Shown here: positions 26,664 to 35,803 of the stretch, piece after piece
Layout: the number at the start of each line of letters is the position of its first letter
How positions within the stretch are numbered: the stretch's first letter is position 1
NCBI GenBank assembly: GCA_947074295.1
Contig: CAMTPC010000012.1
Coordinates: 1-44,053 of the forward strand
DNA from: an uncultured Bacteroides sp.
Lineage (GTDB): Bacteria > Bacteroidota > Bacteroidia > Bacteroidales > Bacteroidaceae
DNA length: 44,053 bases
Direction of reading: 5' to 3'
The notes under the pieces: generated by a model
Databases searched by the model: none
What the model saw: only the letters and a program-made list of their open reading frames with translations
Told to the model about the DNA's origin: nothing
Translations under genes and position numbers: made by a program

Positions 26664-28961
26664 TTATTGTTTTGAGGCTATATTATCTTGTGATTTGTAA
26701 CTTACATTTTCGATAGGTTTCAGGCTGCTATCTTTCTGGGCAATATAAAATCCTTTATTATTCCAGATTCGTGGATATCCGCCTATATTGTTATTGATAA
26801 ATAGTAAACGGAAAGGATGTTTACCTTTCTCCAAAGCCAGTGATGTGCGATTATGTGAATGGCGAATCAGCTTACCGTCATTACTCAATACCACTTCGCC
26901 ATTAATCTCAAGCTCATCCATTTCCGTAGACAGATAGTACACACCATCCTCGGGTACTTCGAAATAACCTGTATAGCTGTATGCACCTTTGCTATCCAAA
27001 TCAGGCTTATAATTGAAATCTTCTACTACTATAGGCTCACTCCATTGTGCATCTTTCGTATCGGCTACAAAGTAGAACTCACCTTCGGCTCGTGCACGCT
27101 TCATGCCCGAAGTAGTAATACCACTATAAGCAGGATGTGGAATATCTTTGACTACACTAACTTCGCGAACGCGACTCATCTTTCCCGATGGAAGAAATGT
27201 AGCTATGTTGATTTGTGTATCGTCATTTACCACGATTGGCTGTTTGTAAAGAGGAGAGTTAACAGTGGGCCTACTTCCATCAGTGGTATAGTGCATAGGT
27301 AAATTTTGAGTGTTGTTAAAAGTGATTGTATCCATTACGGTAATTGTCACTACATCGGCCATAGGACCTTCGGGTAACGGTATATGATAATTGATGCCAT
27401 GGTTATCCAAACGCACTAACTGATTATTGATACGCTTCTCAAATGAATTATAATCTTTTTTTTCGTTTGGAGTCCAGTTGAGTTCTGAAACTGCTAACAT
27501 TCTTGGATACAATAAATATTCCGTATATTCTGGTGTTGTGGCGTATTCTGTCCACATGTTACATTGTGCTCCTAATACATGCTTGCGTAGTTCGGCTGGG
27601 ATTTTTTCTGATGCTGGGTTATATCCGTAGGTCTTTTCTAATAAAGTGACAAAGTTGATGGCTATTGGTTCAACCTCAATGCCGCCTTGACCATGATCTA
27701 CATAGAGCCATTTGGCAGGTGTCATAATCACATCATGCCCCATTGTGGCTGCTTGAATACCACCTTCTTCACCACGCCAAGACATCACGGTAGCCGAGGG
27801 AGCGAGACCACCTTCAAGTATCTCATCCCATCCTACCATTTTCTTATTATGTTTTAAAACTGTTTCCTCGATACGATGCACGAAATAGCTTTGTAGCTCA
27901 TGCTCATCTTTAAGACCTTCTTCCTGGATTCGCTTCTGACATTTAGCGCAAGCTTTCCACTTCTTTTTCACACATTCATCTCCTCCGATATGGAAATATT
28001 CGCCTGGGAACAATGGAATCAACTCATCGAGTACATCTTCAATGAATGCGAATGTTTCTTCATTACCAGCACAGTATACATTTTCTTCAATCCCCCACTT
28101 ATTGCGCAGCTGGAATGGGCCTCCCGTACAAGAAAGTTCGGGATAAGCTGTGAGTGCTGCCAAAGCGTGTCCTGGAAGCTCTATTTCGGGGATGATAGTG
28201 ATAAAACGTTCGCTTGCATAGTCTACTATCTCTTTGATTTGCTCTTGTGTATAAAAGCCTTGATGGGTAGTGCCATCTGCATTGTGACGGATAGACTGCG
28301 TGAGAAGAGGATATTTCTTGACCTCAATAGCCCAAAGATGGTCATCGGTGAGGTGCCAGTGAAAACGGTTCATTTTCAACATCGCCATAATATCAAGTTG
28401 TTTCTTTACAAAGTCGGCATCTAAGAAATGACGGCACACATCAAGCATCATACCCCGATAACCATAACTGGGCTCATCTTCAATAGCGACACATGGCGCT
28501 GTCCAAGCCATATTCTTCACAATTGCCTTACTTTCGATTTCGGCAGGTAAAAGCTGTAATAGAGTTTGCAAACCATAAAATACGCCTTGCGGTGTCTTGC
28601 CTATAATGCTCACTTCGTTGGGTGTCACTGTTAGTGTATACCCTTCCTCGTTAAGTGGCAGAGCTAAATCTGTTTTCAGACTAATGAAATTGCTAGTTGC
28701 GCTTGATACTGTTTTAAGATCATAGCCCGTCGATAGATCTATTTTCTTTTGGAAATAACTGGCAATGTGAGCTAAACTATCGTTGTGTGTGACAAAGACA
28801 GTGTTGGCGTTTAGAACAAAGTTCCCATCCATCTCGACCACTGAAGCGGGTTGGGGGACAATATTAATTCCAGTATTATATGCTTTTTCTTCCAACGGTT
28901 TAGTGCAAGAAAATAAGAATATGGATACTAGTAGCAGGTAATAAAATGAATAAATTCGCAT
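26664..28961 (-). CDS. Beta-N-acetylhexosaminidase, GH20 lipoprotein
   Basis: A 765-residue lipoprotein (FLFSC, Cys19) that removes terminal beta-linked GlcNAc or GalNAc from glycans by substrate-assisted catalysis. Domains in order: GH20b N-terminal domain (~33-160); catalytic barrel (~167-520) with RGMMLDVCRHF, RFHWHLTDDHLWAIE, PEIELPGHALAAL and HIGGDEC, where Asp328-Glu329 are the catalytic pair; a chitobiase C-terminal-like beta-sandwich (~545-620); and a PA14-like sandwich (~625-750, GYFEVPEDGVYYLSTEMD). It is the last gene of the GH89-GH3-GH20 run, 18 bases after GH3. The likely substrates are mucin O-glycans, N-glycans or GAG fragments. Confidence 0.95.
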   Translation of the reverse strand: MRIYSFYYLLLVSIFLFSCTKPLEEKAYNTGINIVPQPASVVEMDGNFVLNANTVFVTHNDSLAHIASYFQKKIDLSTGYDLKTVSSATSNFISLKTDLALPLNEEGYTLTVTPNEVSIIGKTPQGVFYGLQTLLQLLPAEIESKAIVKNMAWTAPCVAIEDEPSYGYRGMMLDVCRHFLDADFVKKQLDIMAMLKMNRFHWHLTDDHLWAIEVKKYPLLTQSIRHNADGTTHQGFYTQEQIKEIVDYASERFITIIPEIELPGHALAALTAYPELSCTGGPFQLRNKWGIEENVYCAGNEETFAFIEDVLDELIPLFPGEYFHIGGDECVKKKWKACAKCQKRIQEEGLKDEHELQSYFVHRIEETVLKHNKKMVGWDEILEGGLAPSATVMSWRGEEGGIQAATMGHDVIMTPAKWLYVDHGQGGIEVEPIAINFVTLLEKTYGYNPASEKIPAELRKHVLGAQCNMWTEYATTPEYTEYLLYPRMLAVSELNWTPNEKKDYNSFEKRINNQLVRLDNHGINYHIPLPEGPMADVVTITVMDTITFNNTQNLPMHYTTDGSRPTVNSPLYKQPIVVNDDTQINIATFLPSGKMSRVREVSVVKDIPHPAYSGITTSGMKRARAEGEFYFVADTKDAQWSEPIVVEDFNYKPDLDSKGAYSYTGYFEVPEDGVYYLSTEMDELEINGEVVLSNDGKLIRHSHNRTSLALEKGKHPFRLLFINNNIGGYPRIWNNKGFYIAQKDSSLKPIENVSYKSQDNIASKQ

Positions 28962-28979
28962 AGCTTTTATTTAAAGTGA

Positions 28980-31553
28980 TTAATTATCGCCATAGTTTAA
29001 ACGAACATTGATAACATCCCAATGTTTGATAGGGACTTCTTGCAGCTGATACCCTTTTTTGCGGAAAATCAGTACGTCGCGATTACCCGCAGATACTGTG
29101 TAAAGCCCTTTAGCGTCACTATATCCTAAAATCTCTCCAGAGCTTTTCGCTATAATTTCAGCATCCGCGATTAGTGTTGCCTGTACATCGCGTATTTCAC
29201 CTTTGATGGTCATCATGCGACTGCTCTTTTTGGCTTCTTTGACAGCAGTATGCTTCTCAGAAATAAAATCACCAATTATCGCAGTTTGAGTCAGGAGAAT
29301 GTTGTCGGCAGCTGATCCGGCTTGAATCTCAAACTCACCTGCTTCTAAGATACGTTGATTGTTGTTATCCAATATATAGAGATCATTTACGGGTACTTTA
29401 ATAGTAATCTTCTTTGTTTCTCCAGGCTGTATTTCTACCTTTTCGAAGCCTCTAAGTCGGTGTACAGGTGTCGCCACAGAGCTTACTTTATCATTGACAT
29501 AAAGTTGCACAACCTCCTTACCAGCTCTTTGACCAATGTTTTTTACCTCAATACTAGCTACAATTGTATCTCCTGCTTGATAGTTTCTCTTATCGAGCTT
29601 CAAATCTTTATACACGAAAGTTGTGTAAGTCAACCCATGGCCGAAGCTCCAAAGTGCGTCGGGGCTAGCAAACACATAGTCGCGCCCAGGTGAATCATAA
29701 CTGCCAGGGTTCTTATAGAAACCACGATCGGAAGGCAGATGATCGTAATAGACTGGTAAATGACCAGTACTTTGTGGGAACGAAAATGTTAATCGGCCAG
29801 ATGGATAAATCTCCCCGAATAGAATATCGGCTATTGAGGCACCAGCTTGCTCGCCAGCATACCACTGTGTCAGGATAGCGGGTATATGCTGCTTTTCCCA
29901 GTTTAGCACAAAAGGTTTACCCGCTACTAAGACGAGTACTACTGGCGTTCCTGTGGCATAAACCTCTTTGATGAGCTGCCCCTGAGCACCTGTCAGATTC
30001 AAATCATGTAAATCGAAACCTTCACCGCAATTGGTGCTTTTATAATCGCGTGCCAAAGCAGCACTGGCACTACCACAAAATAGGACGGCCACATCACTCT
30101 TCTTTGCTACTTCTACTGCCTCGGCAATTTCGCTTGTATCCAAAGACATCATGCTACATCCTTTGGCATAGTTTACTAGAATGTCGTTACCAACAAGGTT
30201 TCTGATTCCTTCCAATGGAGTGACGCCATCCTTATTATCGCGCGTCCAAGTGTAGTCACCAAATTGTACTTGATCTGCATTAGGTCCAATTACAGCGATA
30301 GACTTCATTTTGCTTCTATCAAGTGGGAGAAAGTTGTTCTCATTTTTAAGCAATACGGTCGATTCGTCAGCAATCTCTCGTGAAAGGGCTATAGATTGAG
30401 GAGTATGCATCGTTGCGTTTGTATATTTGTTGCCATAAGGATCCTCGAATAAACCCATCTTGAACTTAGCATAAAGCACACGAGCCACTGCCTCGTCTAG
30501 CACACTTATATTTAATTCACCACTATAGAATCCCTCGATAAGCTCTGGATAACAATTGCTTGACGCCTCCACATCTAACCCAGCTGATAGTGCTTGCCAT
30601 GCAGCTTCTTTAGGTGTATGTGCAGTTTTATGAAAAGATTGTAACATCTCTATCGCACCCCAATCGGAATATACATAACCTTGAAAACCATACTGGCTGC
30701 GCAACACCTCTGTCAAAAGGTAGTGAGATGCAGAGTTGGGTATATGATTCCATGAATTGTATGTTGACATCACCGCTAAAATAGGTGTATTGGTGATGAC
30801 CATTTCGAAGGGCTTCAGATAAACTTCGTGCAAATCGCGCATGCCACATTCAACTGAGGCGAGATTGAGACCACTCAACGGATTGCCATGTGGACCATAA
30901 TGCTTCAGCATTGGTGAAATGCCATTGTCCATATAGCCATTTACTTCGGCAATGCCAAATAATCCACAAAGCCAGGCATCCTCTCCATATGATTCTTCTA
31001 CACGTCCCCAACGTAAATCTCTTACTACATCAATACAAGGTGAAAGGACCTGATGCATTCCTTGTGCGTGCAAATCCTCACTAGTCATGGCTGCTTTGCG
31101 ATAAGCCAATTCGGGCGAAAAAGTGCTTCCTAAGGCGATGTTTTGTGGGTAAATAGTAGAGCCTTCGTGGACAGAGCCATGTAAAGACTCGGCAACCGTG
31201 AATATGGGAATACCTAAACGAGTATTCTCGACCATATACTTTTGTATGAGTTGCATATTTTTTCTACAACTAGCTCCTGTCAATGGGAAACCTTCTACAA
31301 AGCCCCAAGACAATCCTGCGGATGACCTCTCTAGCTTATCTTTGTCAAGCTCTTGTCCATTGAAAATATTGAATGAATGCAGATGTCTGATTTGCGCTAT
31401 CTTCTCTTCAAGAGTCATGCGTTGAAGCAAATCACTTACACGCTGCTCGATTGGTGCAGAACTCTGTTTATATAAAGCTTGTTGAGCGAATGATGCTATT
31501 CCAATAAAAGAATAAACAAATAATGATATAAAGAATCTGTGTATATGTTTCAT
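28980..31553 (-). CDS. GH3 beta-glycosidase with extra C-terminal domain
   Basis: An 857-residue secreted enzyme with a signal peptide ending SFAQQ (about residue 23). The GH3 N-terminal barrel (~30-370) carries the nucleophile Asp297 in GYVYSDWGA. The GH3 C-terminal sandwich (~400-620) and a fibronectin-III-like domain (~665-745) follow, as in beta-glucosidases and beta-xylosidases. An additional ~78-residue tail (from about residue 780, MMTIKGEIRDVQATLIADAE) looks like a CarboxypepD_reg-like sandwich. That is unusual for GH3 and may anchor the enzyme or bind a partner. The exact sugar (Glc, GlcNAc or Xyl) cannot be told from the sequence. It is separated by 3 bases from GH89 and 18 from GH20. 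Confidence 0.93.
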   Translation of the reverse strand: MKHIHRFFISLFVYSFIGIASFAQQALYKQSSAPIEQRVSDLLQRMTLEEKIAQIRHLHSFNIFNGQELDKDKLERSSAGLSWGFVEGFPLTGASCRKNMQLIQKYMVENTRLGIPIFTVAESLHGSVHEGSTIYPQNIALGSTFSPELAYRKAAMTSEDLHAQGMHQVLSPCIDVVRDLRWGRVEESYGEDAWLCGLFGIAEVNGYMDNGISPMLKHYGPHGNPLSGLNLASVECGMRDLHEVYLKPFEMVITNTPILAVMSTYNSWNHIPNSASHYLLTEVLRSQYGFQGYVYSDWGAIEMLQSFHKTAHTPKEAAWQALSAGLDVEASSNCYPELIEGFYSGELNISVLDEAVARVLYAKFKMGLFEDPYGNKYTNATMHTPQSIALSREIADESTVLLKNENNFLPLDRSKMKSIAVIGPNADQVQFGDYTWTRDNKDGVTPLEGIRNLVGNDILVNYAKGCSMMSLDTSEIAEAVEVAKKSDVAVLFCGSASAALARDYKSTNCGEGFDLHDLNLTGAQGQLIKEVYATGTPVVLVLVAGKPFVLNWEKQHIPAILTQWYAGEQAGASIADILFGEIYPSGRLTFSFPQSTGHLPVYYDHLPSDRGFYKNPGSYDSPGRDYVFASPDALWSFGHGLTYTTFVYKDLKLDKRNYQAGDTIVASIEVKNIGQRAGKEVVQLYVNDKVSSVATPVHRLRGFEKVEIQPGETKKITIKVPVNDLYILDNNNQRILEAGEFEIQAGSAADNILLTQTAIIGDFISEKHTAVKEAKKSSRMMTIKGEIRDVQATLIADAEIIAKSSGEILGYSDAKGLYTVSAGNRDVLIFRKKGYQLQEVPIKHWDVINVRLNYGDN

Positions 31554-31556
31554 AAT

Positions 31557-33758
31557 CTATAGTTTACTTTTGTTATTTAAATAGGTCTGATTGATTTCAT
31601 CGTAATAGTTATTATATATTTTTTCAACAACAGCAATGCTTCCTTCAGAATTAGGGCTTGTGGGATAGGTAGATTTCTTATGTATCCATTCTTGCTCCAT
31701 TTGTTGATAGTCAGGTTGCTGTATTTGTTTTCCATAAAGTAAATTCGCTTTATAGGTGACATATGCTTCCCAGCGTGGATAATATAAATCAATAATGAGT
31801 CCACTCCATTCTTTATTAGCATAATCGTGTAGCTCGGTATCTATATCCGACCAAGTAGTGATTTGTCTTTTGGCATTCGTGATAAACAACTGCTTTTCTA
31901 CTTCTGTGCATCCTTTATTCTCTGCTTTTGCCAGCCATGTACCTAACATGAACTCGCGACGTGTTGAAAGTAACTCATCCTTGTCTTTAATCAGATTTAA
32001 AAAGCGATGGCTGTAGTATCTAAATTCTTCTTTGTTTTTACTGTTGAAAGCATGATTCATTTTACTATGCAATATTTTTGCATAATCAGAAAGTACCTGA
32101 CGAGTTAAATCTACTAGATCATATTCATAAGAATCAATTCCTATGAAATGCTTTTTGGGACTATAAAATAAGGACCATACCTGTAATAAATCTTTAGGTT
32201 CATAAAAAAGCGCAGAGTTTCCCCATGTTGAAACACTTTCAATCAAATCGGCAGGTCTGGCGCAAATATATGATTCGATAGGGCCACCATGATTATCATT
32301 GCATTCGTATATAGTACTACTTAATATCTTCCATGCCTTGCTGATTTTCTTGTTTGCATTACCGTATCTATAATGTGCATAGTTCTCTATCCACTGATCT
32401 ACATCAATGCTATCATTGCGCCATGCCATATCATATATCAAATCATATACGATAGGTATAGTACCAACACCTTCGGGTGCGGTCCCTATACCAGAAATAT
32501 TGCTACCTTTGTGGTTGTGTTTTGCACTTACTATTCCTGAAGCATAATTGCTGAGTTTTCCATGAAAACTAGTTTTACCTCCGAAATTCGGTAATGCGCA
32601 CCATATCCATGTGTGTTGTTGGAATTTTCCCTGTTGGCTGCTTTCATTATTCCATTGTGGACGCTCGCAAGCCATAAGATCTAGTATGATTGCGTCATCA
32701 TTGTGTAAGCCATCCATGAATTCGGGAGTAGGATTATTTTGCCATCCCTGTAAAATCCATCGTGCATCAGGCGAAAGTCTACGCATGGCTTGCACTATTT
32801 TTTTGCCCGCTCTGTTAGTATCAATATCTGTTGATATCCCTCCTTCATAAAAAGGGTCTCCCGCAAAAAACTTTGCTTCACCAAATAACTTATTCTGTTC
32901 TTCATAGTATATTTGGGCAATATAGTCAAATAGGGGATCATTGGGATCTAAGAATGCTGGTCTCTGATAGCCGAAGCAGTCATCTTGGTCTATTATTCGG
33001 GCAGTAGGAAATTTCTCTTTTAAGATACTTGGAACCATTCCGTAGAATCCTTGAAATACGGGTGTCATTCCATATTCACGGACTCGCTTCAATACGTTTA
33101 ATTGCAATTCAACTTGCTGCTCAATGAATTCATCACTGACTGAGCCACCAAATCCTTCTAAATTTCCCATAAGCCACCAAGCCTCATAACCAGCTCCAGG
33201 TAGGAAATTCATAATCTCTTTGCGATCAAACCCTAGTCGTAATAATGTATTTCTCCATACGATATATTGGCTATTTACTGCCATTAAAGGCATATTAATA
33301 CCTTGCAGTGCCATCCAGTCTATTTCCTTTTCCCATCGTTTCCAATCCCAATATGCCATAGAGTAGCTATAGGTGCAGTAGTTGAGATAATACCGATAAG
33401 GGACAGAAGCTTCAACTCTGATATCAGTTTTTAATGTAGGGAGTATATATGGCAGGTTGGATATGTTACTGCCACACCATGACACTGATTTATGGCATAC
33501 ATTTCTCAGATAATGATTAAGTCCTCGTGCTAGTGATACTGGATTATTCCCTATTATCTGAATTTTGCTATTGGTATGTTGCGATAACTCGAAAAAGTCT
33601 GTTTCCGATGCTTGAATCTTGAATATAAAAGAAGAGGTATGTTCGGGAAGCAGCCTTTTAGTCAAATCAGTTAAAGGCTGAATGTCTTCGGATGGGGTAC
33701 ATCCAAACAACAAACAGAGATAAAGAAGAAGGAGTAGGGGCATTTTTTGCATGTGCAT
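31557..33758 (-). CDS. Alpha-N-acetylglucosaminidase, GH89 lipoprotein
   Basis: A 733-residue lipoprotein (LLFGC, Cys20) homologous to human NAGLU. It removes terminal alpha-linked GlcNAc, as found in heparan sulfate and in alpha-1,4-GlcNAc-capped gastric-type mucin. Visible features are the N-terminal domain (~25-110), the barrel motif WMALQGINMPLMAVNSQYIV, GYEAWWLMGNLEGFGG, WIWCALPNFGG and GTAPEGVG. Glu305 (DPFYEGG) and Glu429 (APEG) stand where I recall the two catalytic glutamates of the family. The all-helical C-terminal domain is complete. It follows the phosphatase-family gene by 22 bases. Two start ATGs (33758 and 33752) are possible. Confidence 0.95.
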   Translation of the reverse strand: MHMQKMPLLLLLYLCLLFGCTPSEDIQPLTDLTKRLLPEHTSSFIFKIQASETDFFELSQHTNSKIQIIGNNPVSLARGLNHYLRNVCHKSVSWCGSNISNLPYILPTLKTDIRVEASVPYRYYLNYCTYSYSMAYWDWKRWEKEIDWMALQGINMPLMAVNSQYIVWRNTLLRLGFDRKEIMNFLPGAGYEAWWLMGNLEGFGGSVSDEFIEQQVELQLNVLKRVREYGMTPVFQGFYGMVPSILKEKFPTARIIDQDDCFGYQRPAFLDPNDPLFDYIAQIYYEEQNKLFGEAKFFAGDPFYEGGISTDIDTNRAGKKIVQAMRRLSPDARWILQGWQNNPTPEFMDGLHNDDAIILDLMACERPQWNNESSQQGKFQQHTWIWCALPNFGGKTSFHGKLSNYASGIVSAKHNHKGSNISGIGTAPEGVGTIPIVYDLIYDMAWRNDSIDVDQWIENYAHYRYGNANKKISKAWKILSSTIYECNDNHGGPIESYICARPADLIESVSTWGNSALFYEPKDLLQVWSLFYSPKKHFIGIDSYEYDLVDLTRQVLSDYAKILHSKMNHAFNSKNKEEFRYYSHRFLNLIKDKDELLSTRREFMLGTWLAKAENKGCTEVEKQLFITNAKRQITTWSDIDTELHDYANKEWSGLIIDLYYPRWEAYVTYKANLLYGKQIQQPDYQQMEQEWIHKKSTYPTSPNSEGSIAVVEKIYNNYYDEINQTYLNNKSKL

Positions 33759-33780
33759 GAGTTTGAAAGCTAATGAATAT

Positions 33781-34617
33781 TTATAGTTTTACATCTACAA
33801 ATACAGGATAATGATCGGAGATAGTGGCTGTGTCTATAGATTGACCATTTATTTGTAATGAACGTACAATCTGTGACTGTACCACTTTTACCTTTCCTCC
33901 TTTGCTGTTTTTGGATAATAGTACATAATCTATTAAAGCATTATTATCGGTACGTCCTGGGATGGAATTTCCTATCGTATCACTAATTATCTTAAACTCT
34001 TCTTGCCATAGAGGGAATGCTATCCCGCCATTACTCCATCGATGAGAATCATTCAAATCACCAGTGACAAATATAGGTTTCGTCTCATCTTTCACACTAT
34101 TACAAATGATACGAGTACCTTCTTTACGTAGCTCGTCATTAAGGTCTGCATGTGTACCTATGAAGATGAATTTTTTGCTTTCTACCTTTACAGCAGCCCT
34201 CGTCTCATCGCCTGGTAGGGGTAAAACTTCGTAAGATAGAATAGGTATATTTTTTTTAATTAACACTCCGCATCCTATACTGCCTTCATCAAATGGTGCG
34301 GCATTGCCATATAATGGAATATACTCCATTCCCGTTGCATCAGCTATATCTTGCAAAAGATAGCGATAACCACGGTGTTTAGAAGCGCTGTCTAACTCTT
34401 GTAAAGCTACGATATCTGCATCTAGTGTCTTGACAACCTGTGCCAGACGATCTATATTTTCCTGGTTAATATGTCCTGGATCAGATTCTCCTTTACAGTA
34501 ATGAGTATTATAGGTTAATATACGAATGGATTTTTTCTCCTTATCGTACGTATGTGCTGATAAAGATTGTGCTAGGGGTACAAACACAATCAATATTGAA
34601 AAAAGAATTTTTAGCAT
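33781..34617 (-). CDS. Secreted endonuclease/exonuclease/phosphatase family protein, paralogue 1
   Basis: A 278-residue protein with a signal peptide (SLSAHTYD, cut near residue 21). The EEP fold motifs are visible: RILTYNTHYCKG, the metal Glu in ALQELDSA, GTHADLNDE, GDLNDSH and the final SDHYPV (Asp-His pair). This fold cuts phosphodiesters or phosphomonoesters of nucleic acids, phospholipids or inositol phosphates; the actual substrate is not evident. It is a tandem paralogue of the next gene upstream, with long identical blocks (YCKG-SDPG, GSIGCG, GDLNDSH, IGNSIPG), but lacks its C-terminal tail domain. It belongs to the six-gene glycosidase unit. Confidence 0.88.
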   Translation of the reverse strand: MLKILFSILIVFVPLAQSLSAHTYDKEKKSIRILTYNTHYCKGESDPGHINQENIDRLAQVVKTLDADIVALQELDSASKHRGYRYLLQDIADATGMEYIPLYGNAAPFDEGSIGCGVLIKKNIPILSYEVLPLPGDETRAAVKVESKKFIFIGTHADLNDELRKEGTRIICNSVKDETKPIFVTGDLNDSHRWSNGGIAFPLWQEEFKIISDTIGNSIPGRTDNNALIDYVLLSKNSKGGKVKVVQSQIVRSLQINGQSIDTATISDHYPVFVDVKL

Positions 34618-34643
34618 GGTAGTGGTAGTCTATTCTAAAGTTA

Positions 34644-35723
34644 TTAGTGTTTCATTATTTTACGGACAGTAGATATTTCTCCAATTGTTACTTTAATGGC
34701 ATATAGGCCATTACTCATTCCTTTCATATTGATAAATTCACTATTGTGAGTCTCTTTAAATTTCTGGCCTGTGATATGATAAAGCTCTATTTTGCTAATT
34801 ATTTTATCCGACTTCGCATATACCATTTCAGCGTTGGCGTCATAATGTACATTCAGGTCCATCTCTTCCATCTTTTCGAGGCTTGTATAGCCTGGCATTT
34901 CAATATCGACAATTACTGGATAATGGTCCGAATAATCTTTTAAATCCACATCTACCCCATTTATAGTCATGGTACGCACGATATGGGTATCTACTATTTT
35001 TATGCCTGAGTCATTGTAGTCACGGTACAAAATATAATCGATCAAAGAAGTGCTATTAGTGGCTCCAGGGATTGAGTTACCAATCTTGTCGCTGACAATC
35101 GTCATTTTTTCTGTGAGAATAGGTAAAGCGATTCCGCCATTACCCCATGTGTGAGAATCATTTAAGTCACCTGCTAGGAAAACTGGTTTGCGTATATAAT
35201 CTAGTTCATTTGATATAATACCAGCTCCTTGTATTCGTTTTGTATCATTCAAATCGAAGTGTGTGCTAATGAAAGTGAAATCATCTAGATCTACTCTCAC
35301 TGCCATGCGAGGTTCGTCACCTGGTAATGCTATCTTCTTTATTCTGCTGATTGGGAAAGTTTTCTTGACAAGTGTGCCACAGCCAATACTCCCACCATCA
35401 TAGTTAGTCGCATTTCCATAAACGCATGAATAATCAATATTAGTGGCATCGGCGATCTCTTTTAAAAGATATCGTTTTCCGCGTCCGTTGGCGGCACTGT
35501 CCAATTCTTGTATAGATACAATATCGGCATCCAACGCTTTGATGATCGAGGCAAAACGGTTAGTGTTATAGCTATTGATACTACCAGGATCTGATGGTCC
35601 TTTGCAATAGTGTGCATTATAGGTAAGCAAACGAATGACGTTAGGTGCTTTTGTATAAGGCTGTGCCTGCATTAGTTGTGCGAAACAGAATGATATAATC
35701 AGAAGGAGTAAGCATTTTTTCAT
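34644..35723 (-). CDS. Secreted EEP-family protein with T9SS-like tail, paralogue 2
   Basis: A 359-residue protein with a signal peptide ending LMQAQ (about residue 20). The EEP catalytic domain (~27-280) has RLLTYNAHYCKG, SIQELDSA, STHFDLND, GDLNDSH and YSDHYPV. A C-terminal beta-sandwich (~285-359, ISKIELYHITGQKFKET and GLYAIKVTIGEISTVRKI) resembles the type IX secretion sorting domain. That tail would direct surface display if a T9SS exists, or act as a simple anchoring domain if it does not. It is similar over the whole catalytic part to the downstream paralogue, 26 bases away, so it is probably a tandem duplication followed by loss or gain of the tail. Confidence 0.88.
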   Translation of the reverse strand: MKKCLLLLIISFCFAQLMQAQPYTKAPNVIRLLTYNAHYCKGPSDPGSINSYNTNRFASIIKALDADIVSIQELDSAANGRGKRYLLKEIADATNIDYSCVYGNATNYDGGSIGCGTLVKKTFPISRIKKIALPGDEPRMAVRVDLDDFTFISTHFDLNDTKRIQGAGIISNELDYIRKPVFLAGDLNDSHTWGNGGIALPILTEKMTIVSDKIGNSIPGATNSTSLIDYILYRDYNDSGIKIVDTHIVRTMTINGVDVDLKDYSDHYPVIVDIEMPGYTSLEKMEEMDLNVHYDANAEMVYAKSDKIISKIELYHITGQKFKETHNSEFINMKGMSNGLYAIKVTIGEISTVRKIMKH

Positions 35724-35803
35724 GATCGTTCTTTTATTTCTGAAGGATATACCAACATTATAATCTGTTGATATACCCTTCTGTTTGTATTTATATCTAC
35801 CTA

